Of a stretch of 64,000 nt of DNA, positions 35,909 through 44,279 are shown piece after piece. Where the stretch lies: positions 27,726 to 91,725 of the forward strand of contig CAVPFC010000067.1 in NCBI GenBank assembly GCA_963703605.1. The letters run 5' to 3'. The notes under the pieces are model-generated. The model made no database searches, was not told where the DNA came from, and saw only the letters and a list, made by a program, of their open reading frames with translations. The stretch comes from DASXKD01 sp963703605. Its GTDB lineage: Bacteria; Actinomycetota; Actinomycetes; Streptosporangiales; Streptosporangiaceae. The first letter of the stretch is position 1. Each line of letters starts with the position of its first letter. The position numbers and the translations under genes were made by a program.

Positions 35909-37018
35909 GTGCGCGACGATGGGCCCGCCGTGCGGGAAATAACCACAGCGGTATACGAGATCCCGACGGATGCCCCCGAGGCGGATGGGACGCTCGCCTG
36001 GGACAAGACCACGCTGGTGCTCGCCTCGGTGCGCGCCGGCGCGGCCAAGGGCATCGGCTGGACCTACGGCGCCGCGGCGGCTCAGGGCGTCATCACGGAC
36101 GTGCTGGCAGGCGCGGTCGCTGGCCGCAGCGCACTGGACGTCCCCGGTGCGGCGGAAGCAATGGCACGTGCGGTGCGCAACATCGGCCGGCCTGGCGTAG
36201 CCGCGACAGCGATCTCCGCCGTGGACATCGCGCTGTGGGACCTCAAGGCACGGCTGCTCGGCTGCCCGGTGACCCGGCTGCTCGGCCAAGCCCGCGACAG
36301 CGTGCCCGTCTACGGGAGCGGCGGCTTCACCAGCTACGACGACGGCCAGACCCGTGACCAGCTGGCCGGCTGGGTGGAGAAGGACCACATCCCACGGGTG
36401 AAGATCAAGATCGGCCAGGATTGGGGCGCCAACGTCCGCCGGGACCTCAAGCGCGTGGCGCTCGCCCGGGAGGTGATCGGCCCCGACGCCGAGCTCTACG
36501 TGGACGCCAACGGCGGTTACACGGTGGGCCAGGCGGTGCGGGTCGCCGATTGGATGACCCAGTACGGGGTGACCTGGTTCGAGGAGCCGGTGTCCTCCCA
36601 GGACCTGGCCGGGCTCGCCGCCGTCCGGCGCCAAGTGCTGCCCGACGTCGCCGCGGGCGAGTACAGCTGGTCGCTGGCCGACTCGGCCGCCCTCATCGAC
36701 TCGGGCGCGGTGGACTGCCTGCAACTGGACGTGACCCGGTGCGGCGGCATCACCGAGTTCCTGCGCTCGGCCGCCCTGGCGGCGGCGCACAACCTCCAGG
36801 TCTCCGGGCACTGCGCCCCCAACCTGCACGCCCGGGCCGGCATCGCGGTGCCCAACCTGCGGCACGTCGAGTACTTCCACGACCACCAGCGGATCGAGCG
36901 CATGTTCTTCGACGGAGCGCTGGACGCCGACGGCGGCATCCTGACCCCCGACCCGGATCAGCCTGGCCTTGGCCTCACCCTCCGGGAATCCGACGCCGAC
37001 CGCTACCGCCGCGGCTGA
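35909..37018 (+). CDS. Enolase-superfamily (mandelate racemase/muconate lactonizing) enzyme
   Basis: This 369-residue protein has the capping domain (about 8-125) and the TIM barrel. It shows the KxK base motif (VKIKIG, near 160), metal ligands in YVDANGGY, WFEEPVSS and AAGEYSW, and the second base in SGHCAPNLHA (His near 300). The superfamily abstracts a proton alpha to a carboxylate. Sugar-acid dehydration or epimerisation is likely, but the substrate cannot be assigned. A GTG after AAGGGGGAACC starts the gene. It has no metabolic partner next to it. Confidence 0.9.
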   Translation: MRDDGPAVREITTAVYEIPTDAPEADGTLAWDKTTLVLASVRAGAAKGIGWTYGAAAAQGVITDVLAGAVAGRSALDVPGAAEAMARAVRNIGRPGVAATAISAVDIALWDLKARLLGCPVTRLLGQARDSVPVYGSGGFTSYDDGQTRDQLAGWVEKDHIPRVKIKIGQDWGANVRRDLKRVALAREVIGPDAELYVDANGGYTVGQAVRVADWMTQYGVTWFEEPVSSQDLAGLAAVRRQVLPDVAAGEYSWSLADSAALIDSGAVDCLQLDVTRCGGITEFLRSAALAAAHNLQVSGHCAPNLHARAGIAVPNLRHVEYFHDHQRIERMFFDGALDADGGILTPDPDQPGLGLTLRESDADRYRRG

Positions 37019-37026
37019 CTGATCTC

Positions 37027-37759
37027 TTAACGTGGTTGTGCGCGGGCGGGTGGGGGGAAGTCTGGGCTGGCGCTGTCGACGAAGGTGCGGGCGACGTCGG
37101 TGAGTTGCTGGTTGGTGTTGCGGGCGTACTCGCGCAGCAGGCCGAAGGCGTGGTCCATGTCGGTGCCGAGGCGCTCGGCGAGTTTGCCTTTGGCTTGCTC
37201 GATGATGACCCGGCTGTTGAGGGCTGTTTGGAGCTGCTCGGCGAGGGCCTCGCTGCGGCGCACGTACTGCTCTTGCAGCAACCCGATCGTGGCGACATCG
37301 GCCAGCGCCTGGGCGATCCGCAGGTCCGCCGGGTCGAACGGGCCCGGCCCGGCCCGGAACAGGTTCAGCGCGCCGATGACCTGATCACGCAGCCGCATCG
37401 GCAAAGCCTCCACCGCGTCGAACCCGGCCTGCGCCGCGGCCGCCGCGAACCGCGGCCACCGCTCCCCCAGCACGGCCAGGCCGGTGGCGCTGACCGGCCG
37501 CCCGGTGCGGAAACAATCCAGGCACGGCCCCTCATCGTTTTGGATCTGGAACAACTCCACCAGCTCCGCGGCCTCGCTGGACGCCGCCGCCACCCGCAGC
37601 GCACCACGCGGGTCAGCCAGCACCACCCCCGCCGCCGACGCAGACAGCAGGCGGACGCTGACGGTCGGTCAGCATGTGCAAAAAGTCGATCACGTCGAAG
37701 TCGGCGACCATCGTGTCGGCCAGGCCGACGAAGGTGTCAGAAAGCAGGTCAGAATCCAT
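37027..37759 (-). CDS. GAF-ANTAR regulator interrupted by a +1 frame break
   Basis: From ATG at 37759 the frame reads MDSDLLSDTFVGLADTMV and DFDVIDFLHMLTDR, then meets one extra base at about 37661 and soon stops. Removing that base continues with SVRLLSASAAGVVLADP into the GAF domain and the ANTAR domain (VIIEQAKGKLAERLG, ARNTNQQLTDVA). The repaired gene has 243 codons, a normal family length. As it stands only the piece from 37626 down is open. It may be a sequencing indel or a recent mutation. Confidence 0.82.
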
Positions 37760-37826
37760 TCAAGGCCACCCTCTCGCCGGTAGCACAAAACCCATCTCAC
37801 CAGCCCGGCCGGCCCGGCCGGCCCGG

Positions 37827-38616
37827 TCATGGCCCGCCGCCCCGGGGCAGGTCAGGGGACAACCGCAACCGCCGGGCAACGATGTCACCAGCCACCTCAG
37901 CCAGCCGCCGGTCCTGCGCATAAGCGTAAGCCCGCAACCGCGCAAACGCCTCCGCCGCACTCACCCCCAACTGCACGGTCAGCATCCCGGTCGCCTGGTC
38001 GATCTCCGCCCGGTGCACCGCCAGATCCGGCGACTGCCCCGCCAGCACCACCCCCCCACCCCCCCGCCCCCCACCATTAACCGCCCCACCATCCGCCCCG
38101 CCATTCGTGCGGCCGGCCAGGCTGTCGAGCAGCAACACCGTCGCGGCATCCGCCAGCAACAGCCCATCACCGAACTGCCCACCCGCCAGCGGACCCGGCC
38201 ACCGGCGGTACAAACCCATCACCCCCGCCCGGATCACCCCGATCGCCAGCGGGAACACAAACACCGCCCCGGCGCCCAGCCGCCGTGCCTCCGGCGTAAA
38301 CCCAGGCCACCGGCGGCCAAACCGGCCCTCCCCCAAATCCGCGGCCAGCACCGGCCCAGCCGCGCGGGCCAAAAGGTCATGACACGGCCCCTCCCCCAGC
38401 ACCAGCTGCACCTCAACCAGCCGCTCACAGACCTGATCGGTGACACACACCGCGAAGTCCAGCCCCCGGCCGCTGGCCGCCGTCACCCACGCCCCGCTCA
38501 CCCCCACCGACCCAACAGCCACCGCACACACATCCGCGACCGACACCCGCCGGCCCTGCGCCGGCAGCGTGCGCGGCGACCAGGCCCCACACCACCTCAG
38601 ACCGGCTCTCAGCCAC
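37827..38616 (-). CDS. GAF-ANTAR regulator interrupted by a +1 frame break near its start
   Basis: A GTG at 38616 opens VAESRSEVVWGLVAAH; one base later (about 38568) the frame must shift to continue LPAQGRRVSVADVCAVAV. The GAF domain follows, then an ANTAR domain near 190-250 (AEIDQATGMLTVQLGVSAAE, RAYAYAQDRRLAEVAGDI). Repair gives exactly 262 codons. The frame that contains the body of the protein is open to 38642. A Gly/Asn-rich linker from a G-rich tract lies between the domains. Confidence 0.75.
38050..38074 (-). repeat. G-rich tract inside the GAF-ANTAR gene (potential G-quadruplex)
   Basis: On the minus (coding) strand four runs of six or seven guanines are separated by single bases. 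They encode a Gly-rich linker. Four G-runs with one-base loops meet the simple rule for a stable intramolecular quadruplex. Confidence 0.6.
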
Positions 38617-38808
38617 CTGCGCACCCCAGCGGCACACCACACCGAGGATCCGTGCGGACCTGACCGCCGCAGACGCGGCTACCCGCCTCGACACCCACCA
38701 CCAGGCCGCCTTCCTGCCACCGCAGTCAGGCAGGGACTGGACCCAACGGCTATTGTCCGACCTGGCTACAACACTACGCCGGAACGCCAGCCAGGCCGCG
38801 GACTGATC

Positions 38809-38848
38809 GGGGCTGTCAAGTTTTTACAGTCCCGACTGATCGATCAGT
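38809..38848. terminator. Hairpin and palindrome downstream of the TPP-enzyme gene
   Basis: An 8-bp stem with one mismatch (ggggctgt at 38809, acagtccc at 38826) spans a T-rich loop. It is followed by the 14-base perfect palindrome actgatcgatcagt at 38835-38848, which overlaps the stop of the TPP-enzyme gene. It lies at the end of the minus-strand oxidation operon, so termination is the simplest reading. Confidence 0.45.
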
Positions 38849-40637
38849 GCTCCGTGTGCGGCAGGAATTCCTGGACCTTGGTCTTCACGCCTTCTTTGAT
38901 GACGCCCCACCGGTTCTCGTCGCCCTTGAGCATCGCGTGCGCGGCGTCCTTCATCTGCTCGAATGTGGCGTGCGGAGGGATGGGCGGCACGTTCGGGTCG
39001 GTGCGGGCATCGATCAGGGTGGGCCGGTCGGCGCCCAGCGCCCGGTCCCAGGCTGGCCCGATGTCGTCGGGCTTGTCGGCGTTGATCGCCTGGAGGCCGA
39101 GGCTGGCGGCGAAGGCGGCGTAGTCGATACTGGGCAGGTTCTGGGATTCGGGGAACTTGGGCGCGCCTTCCATCGCACGCATCTCCCAGGTGACCTGGTT
39201 GAGGTCGTCGTTGTGCAGGACCGCGATGATCAGGCGGGGGTCGGTCCACTCGTGCCAGTAGTGCTTGATGGTGATCAGCTCGGCGAGTCCGTTCATCTGC
39301 ATGGCCCCATCGCCGGCGAACACGATCACCGGGCGGCCGGGGTTGCCGAACTTCGCCCCGATCCCGTATGGCACGCCGGGGCCCATGGTGGCGAGATTGC
39401 CGGACAGGGAGCCGCGCATGTCGCCACGGAACTTCAGCTGCCGCGCGTACCAGTTGGCGGAGGAGCCGGAGTCCGCGGTGATGATGGCGTCGCCGGGGAG
39501 CCGGCTAGACAGCTCGGCAAACAGCCGCATCGGGTTGATGGGGTCGGCCTCCACCATGGCCTCGGCTTCCATGACTTCCCACCAGCGGGCCACGTTCGCC
39601 TCAACTTTTTCGCGCCAGGATCTGTCTTCCTTGCGGTGCAGGCGCGGGATGAGCGCCCGCAGGGTAGCCGCCGCGTCTCCGACGAGGTTGACCTCGTACG
39701 GATAGCGCATCCCGATGTACCTGGCGTCGATGTCGATCTGCACCGCGCGGGCCTGGTCGAAGGCGGGCAGGAACTGGGTGTAAGGGAAGCTGGAGCCGAC
39801 GGTGAGCAGGGTGTCGCAGCCTTTCATCAGCTCATAGCTGGGCCGGGTGCCCAGCAGGCCGATCGACCCGGTGACATAGGGCAGCTCGTCGGAGAGCACG
39901 TCCTTGCCCAGCAGCGGCTTGGCCACACCGGCGGCGAGCAACTCGGCGGCCTGCTCGACTTCGGTGCGGGCGCCACGGGCGCCCGAGCCGGCCAGGATGG
40001 CGACCTTGTGCCCGGCGTTGAGGATGTCCGCGGCGCGGCTGACTGCCTCGTCGCCGGGAACCGCGGTGGGCCAGTCCAGCCCCATGCTGGAGGGGACCAT
40101 CTTGAACGCGTGTGTCGGTGCTGAGTACTCCAGTTCCTGGACGTCGGACGGGATGATCACCGCGGTGGGTGCCCGTTCGGCGAGAGCGGTCCGGATCGCC
40201 CTGTCGATCACGTTGGGCAGCTGCTCGGGGACGGTGACCATTTGCAGGTACTCGCTGGCCACGTCCTTGTACAGGCTGAGCAGATCGACTTCCTGCTGGT
40301 AGGAACCGCCCATCGCGGACCGGCTGGTTTGCCCGACGATCGCCACCACCGGGACGTGGTCAAGTTTGGCGTCATACAGCCCGTTGAGCAGGTGGACCGC
40401 GCCGGGCCCGGAGGTGGCCATGCATACGCCGAGCCGGCCGGTGAATTTTGAGTAGCCGACCGCCTCGAACGCGCTCATTTCTTCGTGCCTGGACTGCACG
40501 AATTTCGGGTTGTTCTCAGCGCGGCCCCAAGCGGCCAGGATGCCGTTGATCCCGTCACCGGGGAAGGCGAAGACCTTGTCCACGCCCCAGGTGCGCAGGC
40601 GTTCCAGCAGATAGTCGGCAACGGTCGGTGCGCTCAT
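38844..40637 (-). CDS. Thiamine-pyrophosphate enzyme, pyruvate oxidase/PoxB-like
   Basis: The 597-residue protein has the three-domain TPP-enzyme layout. The N-terminal PYR domain has the cofactor-activating Glu in SRHEEMSAFE (residue 52 or 53) and MATSGPGAVHLLNGL. A central domain with LAGSGARGA follows, then the PP domain with the motif GDGAMQMNG leading to HNDDLN. AGGAGGT seven bases before the ATG makes this start secure, although the upstream GMC frame runs into it without a stop. Pyruvate:quinone oxidoreductases of this class decarboxylate pyruvate to acetate. The position after a GMC dehydrogenase suggests respiratory oxidation of carbon substrates. Confidence 0.9.
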   Translation of the reverse strand: MSAPTVADYLLERLRTWGVDKVFAFPGDGINGILAAWGRAENNPKFVQSRHEEMSAFEAVGYSKFTGRLGVCMATSGPGAVHLLNGLYDAKLDHVPVVAIVGQTSRSAMGGSYQQEVDLLSLYKDVASEYLQMVTVPEQLPNVIDRAIRTALAERAPTAVIIPSDVQELEYSAPTHAFKMVPSSMGLDWPTAVPGDEAVSRAADILNAGHKVAILAGSGARGARTEVEQAAELLAAGVAKPLLGKDVLSDELPYVTGSIGLLGTRPSYELMKGCDTLLTVGSSFPYTQFLPAFDQARAVQIDIDARYIGMRYPYEVNLVGDAAATLRALIPRLHRKEDRSWREKVEANVARWWEVMEAEAMVEADPINPMRLFAELSSRLPGDAIITADSGSSANWYARQLKFRGDMRGSLSGNLATMGPGVPYGIGAKFGNPGRPVIVFAGDGAMQMNGLAELITIKHYWHEWTDPRLIIAVLHNDDLNQVTWEMRAMEGAPKFPESQNLPSIDYAAFAASLGLQAINADKPDDIGPAWDRALGADRPTLIDARTDPNVPPIPPHATFEQMKDAAHAMLKGDENRWGVIKEGVKTKVQEFLPHTEH

Positions 40638-42326
40638 CGGTGATACCTCCTGTGAGTTGGCCAGCTGGCCGTCGGTGCCTGGCGTCAGCCGGCTGCCGGT
40701 CTGGCCGGCGGCTGTCATGTGGCTGGCGGCGCGGGCTGCGACGGCCATGATGGTCAGGGCCGGGTTGGCGCTGCCCTGGGTGGGAAGAACGCTGCCGTCG
40801 GTGATGTAAAGGTTGGGTACCGCGAAGCTGCGGCAGTTGCCATCGACCACGCCATGCCGCTCATCAGCGGCCATGCGGGCGCCGCCGACCAGGTGGGCGT
40901 ACCGCTGGATGGTGATGACTTCGCCGGCGCCGGCCGCGCGCAGGATCTGTTCCATGACGCCCTGGGCTGCCTGCACGAGTTGCCGGTCGTTGTCACACTG
41001 GGAGTAGGAGAAGCGCGCGACGGGCAGCCCGTGCCTGTCCGTCTCATCTGCCAGGGTGACGCGGTTGCCGGGAAGCGGGAGAAACTCGCACAACGCGCCC
41101 AGGCACGACCAGTGCACGTAGTCGCTCATGTAGGCGCGCAGTGCCTTGCCCCAGTGCCCTTGCGCGGCGACGTGCTCGGCCCAGGTGATCGGCAGCGGCG
41201 ACACGGTCTGGATGGAGAAACCGCGCCGGTAGGGCTTGCCCGGGTCGGTCTCGTAGAACTCTTCGCTGCTGACCTCGGGCGGCGGTGCCTTGTACATCCG
41301 GATCTCGGCGTCGAAGCGGCCGGCCGTCTGCGGCGCTCCCTGCACCATCAGGTAGCGCCCGACCTGGTCGAAGTCGTTGCACAATCCTGCCGGGAAGCGT
41401 CTGGATGCCGAGTTCAGCAGCAGCCGGGGGGTTTCGATCGAATAGCCGGCCAGGGCGACCGCCGCCGCCCGCTGGAAATGCGGAACGCCGTGCCGGAGGT
41501 AGTGCACGCCCGTGGCCCGCCCGGTGCGCTCGTCAACCTCGATCCTGGTGACCATGGCATCGGGCCGGATCTCCGCGCCATGCGCGAGGGCATCCGGGAT
41601 GTGGGTGATCAGCGGGGACGCCTTGGCGTTGACCTTGCAGCCTTGCAGGCAGAACCCGCGGTAGATGCAATGCGGCCGGTTGCCGAAGCGCCCGTTGGTG
41701 ATGGCGACCGGGCCAACCTTCGCGGTGATGCCTGCCTTCCGGGCGCCGCGCAGGAAGATCTCGCCGTTGCCGCCCACGGGATGCGGCCGATGCGGGTAGG
41801 AGTGCGGGTCGCCCCACGGCCAGCGCTCGCCGGCCACCGGCAGTTCCTCCTCGATATCGCGGTAGTACGGTTTCAGGTCGGCATAGCTGATCGGCCAGTC
41901 GGCTCCGACTCCGTCGTTCGTCCTCGTGGCGAAGTCGCTGGGGTGGAAGCGGGGGGTGTAGCCGGCGTAATGCACCATGGACCCGCCGACGCCCCGGCCC
42001 GAGTTATTCGAGCCCAGCGGCACCGGGTGCGCGCCGGCGATCACGCGCGGCTCGGTCCAGTACAGGTGGTGCGAGGCCGCCTCGTCGCTGACCCAGTCCG
42101 CGTCGGGGTCCCAGAACGGCCCCGCATCCAGGCCCACCACCCGCCAGCCGCGGCGGGCCAGCCGCTGCAGCACGGTAGAGCCACCCGCGCCACAGCCAAC
42201 CACCGCGAGATCGACCTCGTCGGTGTCGGCGTGCTGGCGCATGTCCGTTCGCAGCCGGTGGTTCGTGCGTGTGCCGTCGTCCGGCAGCAGCCACGCTGAC
42301 TGGTTCCGCTCGCGCACGCCGGCCAT
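38844..42326 (-). CDS. GMC oxidoreductase reading in frame into the TPP enzyme (apparent 1160-residue fusion)
   Basis: Residues 1-547 are a GMC-family flavoprotein with the FAD motif VVGCGAGGSTVLQRL. Three close cysteines in HCIYRGFCLQGCKVNA may bind an Fe-S cluster as in sugar dehydrogenases. The GMC C-terminal region contains VPNLYITDGSVLPTQGSANP. After HMTAAGQ the frame continues through 20 odd residues and an AGGAGGT ribosome site into the TPP enzyme. Dropping one base near 40700 gives a TGA at 40685 and a 546-residue GMC protein. I therefore regard the fusion as probably artefactual. The start overlaps the subunit-3 stop (ATGA). Confidence 0.8.
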   Translation of the reverse strand: MAGVRERNQSAWLLPDDGTRTNHRLRTDMRQHADTDEVDLAVVGCGAGGSTVLQRLARRGWRVVGLDAGPFWDPDADWVSDEAASHHLYWTEPRVIAGAHPVPLGSNNSGRGVGGSMVHYAGYTPRFHPSDFATRTNDGVGADWPISYADLKPYYRDIEEELPVAGERWPWGDPHSYPHRPHPVGGNGEIFLRGARKAGITAKVGPVAITNGRFGNRPHCIYRGFCLQGCKVNAKASPLITHIPDALAHGAEIRPDAMVTRIEVDERTGRATGVHYLRHGVPHFQRAAAVALAGYSIETPRLLLNSASRRFPAGLCNDFDQVGRYLMVQGAPQTAGRFDAEIRMYKAPPPEVSSEEFYETDPGKPYRRGFSIQTVSPLPITWAEHVAAQGHWGKALRAYMSDYVHWSCLGALCEFLPLPGNRVTLADETDRHGLPVARFSYSQCDNDRQLVQAAQGVMEQILRAAGAGEVITIQRYAHLVGGARMAADERHGVVDGNCRSFAVPNLYITDGSVLPTQGSANPALTIMAVAARAASHMTAAGQTGSRLTPGTDGQLANSQEVSPMSAPTVADYLLERLRTWGVDKVFAFPGDGINGILAAWGRAENNPKFVQSRHEEMSAFEAVGYSKFTGRLGVCMATSGPGAVHLLNGLYDAKLDHVPVVAIVGQTSRSAMGGSYQQEVDLLSLYKDVASEYLQMVTVPEQLPNVIDRAIRTALAERAPTAVIIPSDVQELEYSAPTHAFKMVPSSMGLDWPTAVPGDEAVSRAADILNAGHKVAILAGSGARGARTEVEQAAELLAAGVAKPLLGKDVLSDELPYVTGSIGLLGTRPSYELMKGCDTLLTVGSSFPYTQFLPAFDQARAVQIDIDARYIGMRYPYEVNLVGDAAATLRALIPRLHRKEDRSWREKVEANVARWWEVMEAEAMVEADPINPMRLFAELSSRLPGDAIITADSGSSANWYARQLKFRGDMRGSLSGNLATMGPGVPYGIGAKFGNPGRPVIVFAGDGAMQMNGLAELITIKHYWHEWTDPRLIIAVLHNDDLNQVTWEMRAMEGAPKFPESQNLPSIDYAAFAASLGLQAINADKPDDIGPAWDRALGADRPTLIDARTDPNVPPIPPHATFEQMKDAAHAMLKGDENRWGVIKEGVKTKVQEFLPHTEH

Positions 42327-42964
42327 CAGGACGTGCCCCGGACCGGATCATCCGCTGGCAGCACGTCGCCTACCTCGAACGGCTCGCGGGCGTTGACTCC
42401 CGGGTTCTTGTAACCGCGGGGATAGGCCGGGCCAGGGAACCCGATCTCCGACCAAGCCCGCGGGTGAGCGTAGAACGCCGTGCAGGCGTATCGCGTCCAC
42501 AGGCTCCAGACATGCGCGGCGACCACGCCGTGCCAGTCCCCCGATGCGGTGTCCTGCACCACCTGGATCAGCGCACGCTGATCGTCTGCCGGGCACCGCG
42601 CGAAGGGACGCCCGAACTTCGCTTGCGCGTCATCGTCGAGGTGGCGCAGCGAGTTCCGCCATGCCTGGCCGTCCTCGGGCATGTCCTCATACCGCCAGCC
42701 GTCGGTTTCCTGGCCGGCCAGTCGTGCGTCGATGAACTCCAGCACGGGTACCCGCGGCTCACTGTCCTGGCCCAGCAGCAGGTCGCAGAGCACTGTCGCG
42801 ACGGCTTGCTCCGCTGGCGTGAAGAACCGTATGTCCGGCGGCTTGCCCAAGCGCGACAGGACAGCACCCGCCGTCACCGGATCCCAGTGCCGGGCCTGGG
42901 CCAGCGGATCGAACCCCGGGAACCGGCCGCCGACATCCGTTGGGGGACCGCCCGGGGCGGTCAC
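42326..42964 (-). CDS. Gluconate 2-dehydrogenase subunit 3 family protein
   Basis: This 212-residue protein has the subunit-3 pattern: FFTPAEQAVATVLCDLLLGQD near the N-terminus, EFIDARLAG, and a C-terminal VVAAHVWSLWTRYACTAFYAHP. Such small subunits accompany GMC flavoproteins of membrane-bound sugar and alcohol dehydrogenases. No twin-arginine signal is visible, unlike many homologues, so the complex may be cytoplasmic-facing. GTG at 42964 overlaps the stop of the upstream membrane protein. Confidence 0.87.
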   Translation of the reverse strand: MTAPGGPPTDVGGRFPGFDPLAQARHWDPVTAGAVLSRLGKPPDIRFFTPAEQAVATVLCDLLLGQDSEPRVPVLEFIDARLAGQETDGWRYEDMPEDGQAWRNSLRHLDDDAQAKFGRPFARCPADDQRALIQVVQDTASGDWHGVVAAHVWSLWTRYACTAFYAHPRAWSEIGFPGPAYPRGYKNPGVNAREPFEVGDVLPADDPVRGTS

Positions 42965-43458
42965 TTTTCCCGCCGCAGGATCGCCGCGAGCAGTCCCATT
43001 CCGCCCACCATGGTGACCAGCAGCGGGGCGAGCAGCGGCGGCCCCATCTCCATGTTGTAGCGGGCGTTCGACCAGCCGCCTGGCTTCTGGGCAATTCCCC
43101 GGGCATGCAGGTAGGTGCCCTGCAAGCCGTTGGCGACGATGGCGGCGGAGGCGATCGGCAGCGCCGTCTTGGCCATCCTGCGGCTGAAAAAGCCGGCCAC
43201 GCCCGCGACGGCGCCGGCCGGCCCGAGCGCGACAGGCAGCCACATCATCTTGTTGCCGAAGCTGGCGCTGTCGTGCTCGAAGAAGATCTCGGCAGCGGTA
43301 ATCAGCGCTCCTGCCGCCGTCAGGGCCGACAGGCCACGTTCGAAACGGCCAGTCTCGACGTTGCGCACGATCCTGTCGATGCCTTGCGGTGCCCGTACCG
43401 GCAAGCTAGCCGTCCACCGGGCCCTCATGCGCCGTCCGCGCGTGTGCAGAACTTTCAT
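42961..43458 (-). CDS. Four-helix membrane protein, putative anchor of the GMC dehydrogenase
   Basis: The 165-residue product has an Arg-rich N-terminus and about four membrane segments (AGALITAAEIFF; VALGPAGAVAGVAGFF; ALPIASAAIVANGL; PLLVTMVGGMGLLAAIL). Coupling to the subunit-3 and GMC genes suggests it anchors or passes electrons from the complex, which is inference. The start ATG at 43458 follows GGACGGGG and lies within a perfect 20-bp duplication that also creates an upstream mini-ORF. Confidence 0.72.
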   Translation of the reverse strand: MKVLHTRGRRMRARWTASLPVRAPQGIDRIVRNVETGRFERGLSALTAAGALITAAEIFFEHDSASFGNKMMWLPVALGPAGAVAGVAGFFSRRMAKTALPIASAAIVANGLQGTYLHARGIAQKPGGWSNARYNMEMGPPLLAPLLVTMVGGMGLLAAILRREK

Positions 43459-43490
43459 GCCCCGTCCTTCACTTTCATGCCCCGTCCTTC
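43451..43490 (-). repeat. Perfect 20-bp tandem duplication over a ribosome site and start codon
   Basis: The sequence actttcatgccccgtccttc occurs twice, at 43451-43470 and 43471-43490. On the coding strand each copy carries GAAGGACGGGGC followed by ATGAAAGT. Because 20 is not a multiple of three, the upstream ATG (43478) opens MKVKDGA and stops at a TGA overlapping the real ATG (43458). Confidence 0.85.
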
Positions 43491-43738
43491 CGGTCATCGG
43501 GCGTTCTCGCTGTGGGCGCGGGCCGAGGAGTACCCGGCGCTGGTGCTATATCGGCTCCCGCAGCTGCCCTGTGCACCGAGCTACCCTGCCAGCGCGCCGT
43601 AAACAGGCGCCCATCCCACCGGCGCGCGCCAGGCCAGCCGCGGGCGCGGTACTGGGGAATCGCAGGTGCTGGCGTCCGGGCCGAGAGATCACACCGCCGG
43701 ATCGGGAGGGCACGGGGAGCCCCTTTAAACCCTGGGGG

Positions 43739-44275
43739 TCAGGCTGGCTGCGGGAGTTCCTTCACGCTGTTCCAGAACGCACGGTAGCCCCGCAGCGTTG
43801 TGCGTAGTTCCTCGGTATCGGCGTCCCGGTCCTGCCACGACGCTGCCAGCCCTGCCTGTCGCTCACGGGCGGCGGCGACAAGTGCCTCGATCGCTTCGTC
43901 GATCATGCCTGCGGCTTGCGTGACCGATCCGCGCGGGTCGTCGACGAACATGGCCTGGATGTGATCCCACCGCTGGCTGGCCACGGTGTCCACCGAGGGC
44001 CCGGCCTCTGCCGGTGAGCCGGAGTCCATCGCAGAACCGGCGCCCGCCAAGGAGCCGGCACCTCCCCGCACACCAGAATCGGGCAGCGGAGGGGCGTAGG
44101 CCACCTTGTCAGCGGAGGTCGCCTCCGCGTCCGCCTGGGCATCCATGTCCGCGCCGGCAGCTGCGCCCATGTTGGCGTCCGGTTCTGCGGGGTCAGCCGC
44201 CGGCATTCCGGCCTTTCCTTCCCAGCCGGTGCGGCTGGGGTCTTCTTCCGGGATCTCCCTGGTCGGGAAATTCAT
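43739..44275 (-). CDS. Hypothetical protein with RW(x)IQ-FVDDP domain
   Basis: After AGGAGGTAGGACC, ATG opens a 178-residue protein. The first 100 residues are acidic, Ala/Gly-rich and disordered. The C-terminal 75 form a helical domain (RWDHIQAMFVDDPRGSV, then ASWQDRDADTEELRTTLRGY and RAFWNSVKEL). I recognise this from uncharacterised actinobacterial stress-associated proteins. The same FVDEP-type segment occurs in the membrane-anchored protein encoded immediately upstream, with which it is coupled. Confidence 0.65.
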   Translation of the reverse strand: MNFPTREIPEEDPSRTGWEGKAGMPAADPAEPDANMGAAAGADMDAQADAEATSADKVAYAPPLPDSGVRGGAGSLAGAGSAMDSGSPAEAGPSVDTVASQRWDHIQAMFVDDPRGSVTQAAGMIDEAIEALVAAARERQAGLAASWQDRDADTEELRTTLRGYRAFWNSVKELPQPA

Positions 44276-44279
44276 GGTC

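Noticed and set aside
38643..38806. Plus-strand frame reading TAADAATRLDTHHQAAF and ending at a TGA near 38806
   Set aside because: It looks mildly protein-like but has no start, no recognised family and overlaps the ANTAR gene start region; left as unassigned.
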